DNA of 64,000 nucleotides from Siderastrea siderea. Lineage: Eukaryota; Cnidaria; Anthozoa; Scleractinia; Rhizangiidae. Location: the NCBI GenBank assembly GCA_964030785.1, contig OZ034974.1, positions 49,920,355-49,984,354 of the forward strand. Reading direction: 5' to 3'. Of this stretch, positions 23,520 to 35,400 are shown piece by piece. A program made the translations under genes and the position numbers. The notes under the pieces are model-generated. The model did no database searches. It was given only the letters and a program-made list of their open reading frames with translations, and was not told the origin of the DNA. Positions within the stretch are counted from its first letter, which is position 1. Each line of letters begins with the position of its first letter.

Positions 23520-24351
23520 GGAAAAACAAGCAAAACAGCGGTATGAGAAACAGCAGTTTTGAAGCCATCCTCTGTTTCCTTGTAAACTGTCTTCTGTACA
23601 GCTTCTTCTGGGTCTCGACTGTGAATTTGTGACCCAGAGTGAATTGACTGTGATTTCATCATTGGTTGTAGAAGTACTTAAGGTGTACTCTTTTGTTTGT
23701 TGTTATCCTGCTAGTCCAGTCTTCCTGTGCCCACCAGCAACAACAACAATGAAGATCATATCATAATCCGAGTATGACAGTATCAGTATTGAGTAATTAG
23801 CTAGGTCACAGCATCGCAATACCAAAACAAGTGCCAAATCATGGGCCGATTCAGGGGGAGGGTGGTGGATTGGGGGGGGGGCTAGCCACCCCCCCCCTCT
23901 TTGGGGTTATTTAAGCTTGAAATTACTAGTAAGAAAGGGAACAAAACTATCACTGAGGCAATTTTGTCTCCAATTGTTCCAATATCATTCTGTCAGGTCA
24001 GCCCCCCCCCCCCCCCTCCTTCAAAGATGGGTATTTTGCTAATCCTTGTTACCCTGCTACTAGAGGGTTTTTTTCATGAGTGCATGTTCTTGGAGTGGTC
24101 ATCGGAACACCAATCTAGAAAATAATATAACATCACGAAAATAGGCCCAGACAAAGGGGTTCAGAATTCAATTGAGCACCATTCAACATGGTTGAATTTA
24201 ACATGTTGAACACCCTGTTGAATGATGGCATTGAACTGACTTTTGGCTGCCATCAGATGCAAGATTCAACGTCATTCAAGATGAAGAGATATAAAATTCA
24301 ATTGGCCTCAGCATTCAACATTGTTCAACAAAATGCAAAATTGTGTTCAAC

Positions 24352-24552
24352 AGTGTGTTGTTCCCGAAAAGATCCATACCTCCCCACACAGATGCTTTTT
24401 TGTTTGAACCCCACCCCTCTGGAAATTCCAGTTTAGCTTCATACTTTCCTTTAATATTTTTTCGCTTTTGAAACCCCCTACCCCCCTCCGACATAATTTT
24501 CTGAATCGATAACCATCCGTGGGGTGGGTATGGATATTTTCTGGAACCACTT
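24352..24552. repeat. Repeat family B (TGTTCC...GGAACA ends)
   Basis: Ends GTTGTTCCCGAAAAGATCC and GGATATTTTCTGGAACCAC face each other; the inside is C-rich and encodes runs such as CCCACCCCTCTGG. Related copies: 25989-26175, 30598-30780, 62875-63053 and 63817-64000. Confidence 0.75.
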
Positions 24553-25548
24553 GATGTTAGATGACAGTGAATCTGTTTGACTTGGAACCACATGTAACAA
24601 AAATAAAGTCCTTTTATTTGAAGTCTTTATACTTGCATACAAGTTTTAATTTAAAACTAAAAGGCTGCAGTAACCTTGTTAGTGAGCCTTATTCCTGCAA
24701 AAGGCTTTATTTTCGACTGAGTGTATGTACAGTTTATGTAAATAAAGCTAACAAGCTCACATGTTTTGGATTATGTTGTGCTCTTTTTATCCCTGGAATA
24801 CCTTCAATAACAAAGTACCATTGGTATAAGCCTAATGTCTAACTTTACATTGACATACATGTATAATTACTTGTTTATCAATGCTTTTGTATTTCTGCCT
24901 GCAGAAAAAAATTTGATAATTTCCTACAACTAAAAGTGCATTCTTTTTGGTACTACTTTACCATGGCTATTGTCATTCCTGTTTGCAAATTCGTAGAGGT
25001 GTGGTTGTCCCATAGGCTGCCAGGTTCCTGTTAGACAACTCCCCTTAGTGATCTCCATTACATTCTTATAAGGGATCAGATAGACTATGTTACCATTCCT
25101 TGAACTTCTCATTAGCAAAACTCATCGAAAATTAACTGTTAAGTAGACTTGCCAAACTTATAGATAAGATAAACGGACAGCAAATACATGTAGCTATGTT
25201 ATTTAGTGCTTGTTTGGTACATGTAGCACATAACCATGAGAAGAGTTTTGTAAAATATTTAATGACATTATTTCCTTTTGAAAAAAGTCTGTAAATGAAG
25301 GAAGTTTTCCACACATCTTTTGAAAAAATAAAATTGCCTAAATTTTAAATGACCTTTCTAGTTATGATTAATAGTAACCCTGGGTTAAAAGTTTTAAAAC
25401 CGTGGTTTCTGTTTCTCAAGTTTGAAAGTGTCTCCATCCTCTTCTGTTGGAAAGCAGCCAAAGTCAATTGGCAGAAGGAAAAAAAATTTTTTTAATCTAG
25501 CCTGCATACATAGCTAGTGTTTTCACACATTGAAAGCATTTTTTGCTC

Positions 25549-25986
25549 AAAGTGCACCTAACCCCAAAATATTTTTTTCGCTAAAATAACTCTTTGCACC
25601 TGTTCGAAAAGCATTACGCCTTTTTTTTATGAAATCCCCGGCCCTCAGTCTTGACTTTTTATAGGCTGTAAAAGTTACGAAATCTAGCCATCATCTGGTA
25701 CACGACCGAGCTAGTGAGGGCATGGGTCTATTCTGGATTTGACATCACAAACTGATTTGCATCTCCTTAAGTCTTTGTAAACATGCATGCAAAGCAGTTT
25801 GTGACGTCAAATCAAGAATAGACCCATGCCCCTTCTTACTCGGTCGTGTGACAAATGGTGCTTAGTTTGTCGTAAGTTTTGAAGCCCATAAAAAAGTCAA
25901 AAACTGCAAATAATGGCGAAATCTTTTTAAAATAGGTGCAAAGATTTATATTAGCGTAAAAAATATTTTGGGGTTAGGTGCACTTT
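25549..25986. mobile_element. 438-bp near-complete palindrome (long-TIR MITE)
   Basis: AAAGTGCACCTAACCCCAAA at the left is mirrored by TTTGGGGTTAGGTGCACTTT at the right, and pairing continues through nearly the whole element (for example AGAATAGACCCATGCCC against GGGCATGGGTCTATTCT). A copy of repeat family B adjoins its right end. Confidence 0.85.
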
Positions 25987-25988
25987 AA

Positions 25989-26175
25989 AATGTTCCAGAA
26001 AATATCCATACTCCCCCCACAGAGGGTTTTTTGGTTTGAACCCCCCACCCCTCTGGAAATTCCAGTTTAGGCTCATACTTTCCTTTAAACATTTTGGCCT
26101 TTAAAACCCCATCCCCCTTGGAATTTCCAATGACCCTCTGTGGTGGGAATATGGATATTTTCAGGAATCACACAA
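25989..26175. repeat. Repeat family B copy
   Basis: TGTTCCAGAAAATATCCATA at the left and GGATATTTTCAGGAATCAC at the right. Confidence 0.75.
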
Positions 26176-26414
26176 TGGCCAAAAAAAAATTTCAGATGAG
26201 CAGAGAACATTCACACTGCTGAAACATATCCAACCCACAAAAACCTATGGAAGTGCTTGCTACGTGGGCTCATAAAAATGCACCTATGTAATTATTATAA
26301 GTATAAAACTGAATTCAAAATTGGAGCTAATCCTTAGTTATCTTAACCCTGCTTTAAAGGAATGGGCCTTGAACTATACTCCAGAAACCCTGAAACTCAA
26401 GGCTTTGTGACAGC

Positions 26415-29400
26415 TTAGTTGCCAATAGAGTCCACACAATACCAGTAGTAAATCTGCTTCGACCTGAACCAGCTATAATGATTATCAAACACCAAAGAGT
26501 ACTCCCCTGGATCAACCAAAACCTGAGAAAGAAAAGGAAACAAAGTATAGGACACGCTTGCATAATATAGTTATGTTATAGGGTAAGAAGTCACGCAGGC
26601 ACAACAGGAAGCCCATATGGCCTTAGCTAATCCCTGTTTCTTGTAGTTACAAAGCCACTGAGTGTATTGCTACTCCGCTGGCTTGGGCATTCAAGGCTCA
26701 TTTAGGCCTGAAGTCTTAACTTAAAGTAACAGGTCACCAATTAACACTTGCAGATGAGGCTCCAGACAGACTAGTACTACTAGATGAGAGGATGCCCACA
26801 TGTAGCTAATAGGCTGTAACATGTCCTTTCTTGGATCTCTGCTCCTCTCTCAAGCCTTTTTTTTCAGGAAGGGGGGGGGGGGAGGGGGGCTATAAAGAGC
26901 ACAGTAACAAAAATTATCATCAATGGTTCCTTTAATTCATTACCCCAACCAGACTGAAATCTAAATACCCACCTTTCCTGTGACAGGTTCAATGTGCGAG
27001 TTGAACCTCTTGGTTTTGCTCCATTCTCTACCTGCTGGTAAACCTGACACATAGCACCTAAAATAATAGCGGAATTTTTTTTTTCACTATACTGAAGTAA
27101 ATGACATAATTTTATTATGATTCTAAATTAATAGGGGGCTATCTGAGGAAATTTTCGTAAGCTACAGGCAGTTGCAAAACTGTTTGTTGATTGCATGGGG
27201 ATTATTGGGATGCTGATTTGGAGAGGAATCAACACTTTTCATTCGACCAGTTTACTCTGACGTGTTTTTCACATTGCCACGTTTCCATCAATTAGCAAAA
27301 CTCCACCACTGTTAAATCACCATATAAGCCACACACAGCCCATGCATGTTATCACTTGATTTGCTCTGATGAAAGGCTGACTTAGAGGCTCAAAATGTCA
27401 GGTGGACACTTGAATTTCTTTACGGTAGCCAATTTGCCTTATCAACTTAATCCAAAGTTTTGTGTGCTTTTCTTCTCCACTGATCATGATGCAGCTCTAC
27501 GGTTTCTAAAACCTAACCCCTTTAACCCTTTAACCCCTAAGATCAATATGCATATTCTCCTAAGTGTTTTCCATAGTTAGGAGAATTTGCATAAACATCA
27601 AGACACTTCATACTTGGTGATCATTTTCTTTATTCTCATAACCTGTATGTTTGATCAAGTAGTGATATTTTTAGGAGAAATTAGATGCTTATCACCATTG
27701 GGGCTTAAAGGGTTAATTAACTGTTCTTACTCTCCCCACCCACCCTTCCCCCTGTCCTTACCTACCCAATATCATGGTGATTTAAACAAAATCCCACCCA
27801 CCCATCCCACCCTTCCCCTGTCCTTACCTACCCAATATCATGGTGATTTGAACAAAATCCTACCCACCCACCCCACCCTTCCCCTGTCCTTACCTACCCA
27901 ATATCATGGTGATTTGAACAAAATCCCACCCACCCACCCCACCCTTCCCCTGTCCTTACCCACCCAATATCATGGTGATTTGAACAAAATCCTACCCACC
28001 CACCCCACCCTTCCCCTGTCCCGACCTACCCAATATCATGGTGATTTGAACAAAATCCTACCCACCCACTCCACCCTCCCCTCTCTCCTTACCTACCCAA
28101 TATCATGGTGACTTGAACAAAATCCCACCCACCCACTCCACCCTCCTCCCTCTCCTTACCTACCCAATATCATGGTGACTTGAACAAAATCCCACCCACC
28201 CACTCCACCCTCTCCCCTCTCCTTACCTACCCAATATCATGGTGATTTGAACAAAATCCAAAAGTGATCTGTGAGTTTGGTTCTGTCACCTGTATGTGCA
28301 CTGTGTGTCTCTGTCCATGAGGTATCATAACTCCTTGGACATCAGCTACAAACAAAAAACAAATCAAAAGTACTTATCTTAATGGTGATCAATAAATTAT
28401 TGGTAATTAATGCACATTTTTTTTTCATTTTCTTTAACATGTATACCATTGTTTCTGTTATGATGCAACATTCTCTCCTTGGCCTCCAGAGTTCCCTGGA
28501 AAGAATAATTCACAGAAAAGACTTGCGTATATTAATTTAACCAAATAATTATATAAGGGTTTGCATTATTTAACATGTAGCAATTATCATTGGCGCTAAC
28601 TTTATCAAATCACAGACAATTATTGGCAAGCAGTATGAAGAAAACAAGGTGTGCAAACTTCAGAAGGAAACGTGTGCAAAGCTGGTATGGATCATCTACT
28701 TATATACTCAAACCTCTCATCAAATGGACACCACATAGATCTGGGTGGACAGTAAATGCAAGGCTGTGTGTTGGACAGGAAATGACGTGACTGTGTGGTG
28801 TGACTGTTCAGCGGTGTGACTTGAAAGTGCGACATACCGGCGTAAAGCAAATCGTTTTTATCCGGAACAGTGAGTCCTCAAAATTAAAGGATGGCAAGAG
28901 AGAGAACAAAAGCAAGACCATTTCTGTGACCTTAATTGCTTTTTGTCAAACAAACTTTTTCAGAAAATCATCATGATAAGTGGACACTTAACCCCTTAAG
29001 CCTCAATAGTGACAAGCATTTAATTTCTCCTTACTTAATATCCCTACTTGATCAAACATACAGGTCACGAGAATAAAGGAAATGATCACCAAACATAAAA
29101 TGTCTTGATGTTTGCACAAATTCTCCAAACTAGTACCACAAGACATATATGAAGAACCCTAAGGAGAATGTGCATACTGAAATTGGGGCTTAATGGGTTA
29201 AAGTAGCATTTCCTTCCAAACAAGATGCAATGCCTCCCATGAGCTCCCATGAGTACAAAGTCCTCTTCCAAGCCAAGTGGAGCCACATAAAATTTAAATG
29301 TTCATTTAAGTTCCAAAGATGTCTGATGAATTGTAATTCATCAGACATCTTTGGTTCCACTGTATTTGACTGTGATTCCATTTCATTCCAGCCAAATATG

Positions 29401-32400
29401 ACCTGCCCAATCATATAGCATGTGAATTAAAAGCCAATTATACCTCTGTGATCTTTTTTTATTATACCTCTATGATCTTTTTTATCCGTGCAACATTCAG
29501 AGCTTGCTGCCAAGCAAACATATTCACTGCCCACTTAGGAATCCAGCCGTTTGGATTAGCTTGGATGACATAAGTCACCTGGCAACCAAAAACATGTATT
29601 TACTGTCAGGCAAGAGAAAATAAATACTAGATAATTTATTGTAGTTACTGTTAAAACACCTTCAGGTATCACCTTCAAGGAGTTTTTAATTCAAAGTCCC
29701 CTCCTGCAGGGGCCCTAAAATTTGGGTCAAATCAGGCCAAAGGTCACTCCCCAAAAGTGTTAACGTAGTAATTGAACTATGCGAAGAATTTACAAGTAAG
29801 GAACTTGCGGTAGTTTCGTAAACGCCCAAACGGAAACGCAAAATAGTATGTTAGATCAACTTTAATTAAGTAGTTTAGTTTTACCCGAGATCTGTGTTGA
29901 ACACGTTCACCGTAATTTACCGCTCACCCGTTGCCTGGTCTTATGATTGTCCCGATCAAGGAAAGTTAAGAAAACTCGCCATAGAAGTAAGTTTATGGAC
30001 GTTGTTTTATAATATTGTCAATCATTTCAGTTTTGTATAGATTTTGTGAGCTTCTGAATGTTACGTCGGATTGACCGCATGGCATAATGATTGTTTAAGC
30101 CTTTATATGTTATTCCCGCTTCGTTCGTTTTTACTGTTTTGTTTTATTATTAGTTGATTTAGTTAAGTAGAATATATTGTACATTCTGATTTCAGATCGA
30201 ATAAAAAAAAGGTATCAGTTATACGATTGCGAGTATTCTTCACTAGTGGATTATCGTCGTTTTCTTGCGAAACAAAAAATAACCCCTGCCACCCAGTAAC
30301 TTCACTGGTACTTGGCTGTGCATTGACTGTCAAATGGCCAAGGGTGAAGATCTGGAATAATAGATCACTGTTCTATATCTGCACTCCCTACTATGCAAGC
30401 AGATATGGGTCCCTTTTTAGCTTCCTAGAAAAATCGGGACTTCTTTTTAGGAAGATCAAAGAGAAGTACGCTGCTCGCAAGGTACTGCCCCCTTTCCCCT
30501 CCCCCCCCCCCCCACAAGTCCTGACTCCTTTACATTGCTATGTGCTTAAAGGATAAACGAGATTGATAATTATAAGCAAATTAGATTTATCTGCAATGTG
30601 CTGTTCCAGAAAATATCAACACCCACCCCAAGGTCATTGGAAATTCCAAGTGGGTGGGGCATCTCAAAAGCCCCAATTTTAAAAGGAAACTGCATGTCGC
30701 TAAACTGGAATTTCTGGCAGGGGGGGGGAGCTTAAACCAAACAACCCTTTACAGGTAAGGATATTTTCTGGAACAACACAACATTTCAGTTATTAATACT
30801 CACATCCATATACCCAGGATCATTATGGCAATGCTTAAAAACATATCCAGTGTATGAAATTTCTGCTCTGACAAGTTTGTGACTCTCCAGAGTAGGGCAC
30901 TCAGGTCTGGTTATCGAAGCTCCCTAAGTAGTTGAAAATAATTTTTAAAGTAGATGGATGAAAACCAACAACAAAGATAGAATTCTGGACATGTTCTTAA
31001 ATCTATTTTAAAGGAAGGAGCTAGGAGGCTGAGACATCATGACAAGTTATGGATTCCTTCTGCCTGCCCCACCCCTTTCACCCCCATCAGGAACAGGAGG
31101 GTTCTCCTGTAGAAAAGAGACAGGAGCGCTCATTGTAAGGCTCACAAAATTTGACCTGAACACACCAGAGCACTCACCCAAACATGATTGTCCTACTAAA
31201 CAGGATCTCTGTACAAGACAATATAATCAGCCTTGTAAATACTGTGAGTCAGAGTTTCTTGTGTGACAGAGGGGGAGGGGGGAAGCAGGAATCCAGGAGA
31301 CAAGGGGTCAGGAAGTTAGGAAGTGCATAAGACAGAGCAGGAAGTGGGATTCTTTAGATGGAAGGAAGTGAGAGAAAGAGGAAACCATTTCTCAACATTG
31401 TGTAGCATTTGGCAATTGAAAAATTTAAAGCACAAAAAGGCAGGAGCCAACAGAAAAAGGGAAGCAGCTGGTAAGAATAAGCCCTGACATTAAAATGCAT
31501 AATCTCCTTACTATTCTTCATTCTCCATACATTTGTTATGGAACTAGTAAGGAGAATTTGTCTAAATATCAAGGCCTTGGCAGGGCTTCTGATATTATGC
31601 GATAATCCATGAGAAATCTTACAATTGATAAAAAATGCATAAGCTGGACAAAATAACAAACATAAAATGCTAATTTAAGGCTATTTAGCATTGAAAACAT
31701 CATCCAGAGCAACTGAAATCTTCAATGTTGTTGTGAATATAATGACAGTATGTGTTCTATGTGAAATCTTCTCCAGAGAAATCGCATAATTTGCCGCATG
31801 ATAGACCTTTTCTGCCGCATAATGTGACCTCCTGGAAATTTCACATGATTTCCCAATATTTTTCGCACCTTATCAGAAGGCCTGCCTTGGTGATCACTTT
31901 CTACATTCTCATCACTTGAATGTCTGAACAAGAATTAGTGATGACGTAAAGAGAAATTTCATTTTCGTCACTGTTAGGGTTTAAAGGGTTAAGAGTCTGG
32001 TAACACGGTAAACATTTAACCATACCAGTCCAAAACCAAGCTCCTTCCCAGCTTCATCTTGTATAATGTCGCCATATTCCAGCCAACAGACATCTCTATC
32101 CCACACAGGGGAATGTGCTACCGGAGCACCCATGACAGCCCACTTGATAGCATAGAAAGGAACCTCAGGAGCTTTGTAGCCTGAAGGGAACTGATGGAGC
32201 ACCAAGCCATCTTTAAAATGCAAATCTGAGGAGCAAAATAAAAACTGATAATGGCCATGTCGATCTGTTACAAATTTTGTAAGCTTGTAATTTGATTTTT
32301 GATTTCACAAGTGCAATAAAAATTTCACAGGCATAACAGAAAGTTCACATGCATGGAAAAATTAGCTCACATGCATGACAAAAATTTTTTACATGCATTA

Positions 32401-35400
32401 TGAAAATTTCACATGCATTACAAAAAATTCACATGCTTGTCAAAACGTTCACATGCACGTGAATCTTAGGTGTAGTGAAACTGTATTTTTTCCAACAATG
32501 AATTTCACATGGTTCCCTCTTTTCACACAGTTTTCATGTGCCTTTCACATGTTTTGCACACACATGTACTCCTAGTAGTGCACTCTAAGCCTATGAGGGA
32601 TATAGTTGCAGGCAAAAAAACTTTTTGCATAACATGCCTAATGTAAAGTGAGCTGAAGAATGGAGATTTCCCTGCATTATTGAAGGGGTGGTGAGTAGGA
32701 AAATTACTTTCTGACGCCATTTTTACATCAACAGCAAGGGGTTTATGAAAGGTCTATTAATTCCCTAAAGGGACCTCTATGGCCAATGGAATGTTTGCTA
32801 CAGCAACGCATAGTTTAATAGGGCAAAACAAAGTCATGCCATGGCTTTTTTGTAAAGGAGAAATATAGCTAGACAGTTGTAATTTAGTTTAAAACTCTCT
32901 CAAAAATGGTACCCTCTGGGGATCTGTAAGTTTTAAAATTAACCCTTTAAGCTCTAATGGTGATGAAAATGAAATTTCTTTTTACATTATCACTATTTGT
33001 TCACACATTCAAGTGATGAGAATAAAGGAAACAATCACCAAGGATATTAAGATGTCTTGATATTTAGACAAATTCTCCTCACTAGTTCCATACAAATGTA
33101 TAAAGAACAGTAAGGAGAATATGAATTTTCATATCAGGGCTTCAAGGGTTAACCTAATAGAGGAGGGTGGGATGTGTACATGTACAGGAAGTGGGAAAAG
33201 AGAGGCAGGAAGCAGGATTTCCAAGATGGGTGGAAATGGGAGACATAGAGAAAAAAAATTAAACGACATTGGATAATGTTTTCCAACAGAAAAGCTAGGG
33301 CAAAGAGGTGGGAGCCAACAAAAACAGGGCAGGAACTGGGATTACAGAGTAGGGGAGTGGGAAGTTTAGTCCCCCCCTCCCATCATCCACCACAACCTAC
33401 CGATCATGTGGAAGAGACGACGGAAGCTTTCTGTTGTGGGAGCTATCATGAGTGCTCTTGCCTCTTCTTTTGAAGCCTTCACTCGGGTGGTGCCACGGAT
33501 AAGATGAATCTTACAAGAGAGATTATATTATTTTATACTATGAGAATTATATGATGACAATGAGAATGGGCTCTCATAAGCAACCATGTGATAAAACAAT
33601 TGAGGGTGGTCACTTACAAGCACTTTTAGCAGCAAGCTTCGCATAAGTTGTTACTACAATAGTATTATAGTAATAATATTAAATAGTTTATCATCGCCTA
33701 TCACAGAAGAAGTTCGCGTCAAACTCACTATGTATAAGTCAACCAACCATTAGCGCTTATGCTACATACTAACTCTAATTAAAATTTGATGGCTAAATGA
33801 ATGTTTTAATAGAAGCACTGACTGAGTGGTCGCTTACGAGAACTTAAAAACAAAGGAAAAGAGTGGTCTCAAGGAGTGCTTCAACTGTAGTAGCAATCGG
33901 TATGACTCACACCATGGCTTCAGGTTGCAAGCAAAGCTTGGTATCAACATTGAATGGGGCAGAGCTACCCAGGAAGTCAACACCTACAGCGTAACGTTTC
34001 CTGTAGGTGTCGTCCCAAGAATAATCCCCACATTGTAGATTGTAAACATCAGCTAAGCCATACCTGGCTATCTGGTCTTGTTCCTTGGTAAATATCAACA
34101 TCATTCTTTGTACAGACATACTCAAAACCCTGAGACCAAAGCAATACAAAATAAGTAACTTGGAGAATTATACTGAATAGTAAAAGAAAAAATGTTAGCA
34201 ATGCCATATTTATTACAGAATGGAAAGCCCTGATACTTTTCTAAGTGCCTCAAATGTTTCTTTTATGCCACCTTTGGCAGTTAAGACTTATACTACTTAA
34301 AAGCTTTATTCATTGTCTTTGATCTGCACTCCATTTGTTTTAAGGGCTAGGTGCCTTGTTTGTGTTCTTTCTACCATGTTTCTCCAGGCCAATCCTGGAG
34401 AAGACTGCAAATGGTGCAGTAGATCACCAGAAAAGTCATCTGACTCATATTTAAAAAAGCACTTTTTTAGAATCAAAATTGAGTAATAAATAAATTAAAA
34501 ATGGTTGGGTCAGATAACAAAGTTTCAAAGAGGGATCTCTGTACCAAAGGCATTCTCTATTTGGAGCCTGGAAAAAATCACTGATTCTGGCTGAATTATT
34601 CCCTGGAGTGGTGCAATGGAGCCCTTAAGAGTCCAAATGATTGTCTTGGAGCCTTAGGGCCCTGCATGGAGCTCTAAGCCCATTGGGGAACCTGAGACAA
34701 AAAAATATGGATTATGGTCCTCGGTCGAGGTGCAAGTACCTTTTTACTCAGTCCATTCACCATAACCTGCCGGACAGGACATTTTCCCATACAACTTCCA
34801 ATCAGTGATATAAGTAATGTATTCTTCATTTTCTACCTCATTTGAAGTGGTTGCGTCAAGCAATCCTTTGACCCACGATTGTGCCAGGCTAATATACTGC
34901 TCAATTTCGTCTTGTGTTAGAGGTGGTATTTCTCCAAAAAAATCATCTTGAACTGGGAACTATTTTAAAATAAACACACACACACAAAAAAAAACAATAA
35001 ATAAAATAATTTGTATATGTATATGTTGTAGTTCAATTTTATCATTGGTTCAATTTTTACTTTTATGTTAATATATGATAATGAATATAAAACAAAAGAA
35101 AATAAAAATTGAACCAAGGATAAAACTAAACTACAACATATATATGTTCTCTTTTAATTTTGAAATTCATGTCTTATAAAATTGGGATTAAAAAAACAAC
35201 AAAGATTACTCATCTGACCATTCAACTTTAAGCTTTACTAGTTCTGTACTATAAAACAGCCAACATTAGAACAATACATTTTTGGTTGGACTGTTACTTC
35301 TCTCAGGGTCCTTTAATTTTGGGGGTAACTATTACACTGGGGCCTAGGGAAAGTACTCTCATACATAAGCTGTTGTTAGAAAAGCTTTTTTTTTTCACCT

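Larger units (their letters stand above)
23520..26414. other. Intergenic region between convergent SNRNP40 and START-GOLD ends
   Basis: No gene is seen. The first part is SNRNP40 3' UTR of unknown length, with AATAAA at 24602-24607 and 24741-24746. Repeats within it are a TTGAAC/GTTCAAC-rich stretch at about 24160-24350, two copies of repeat family B and a 438-bp palindromic MITE. Confidence 0.6.

Noticed and set aside
27587..28111. 174-codon plus-strand frame rich in THPTLPLSLPTQYHGDLNKI repeats
   Set aside because: It is the antisense reading of the exon-10 minisatellite. The 66-bp period keeps the frame open; no gene signals support it.
27737..28259. CRISPR-like spaced repeat array
   Set aside because: Units abut without unique spacers, the genome is eukaryotic, and one unit is a real exon end.
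33907..34149. 80-codon minus-strand frame overlapping START-GOLD exon 4
   Set aside because: It reads the exon in another frame and runs past the GTATGG donor into the intron; the START-like peptide is in a different frame.
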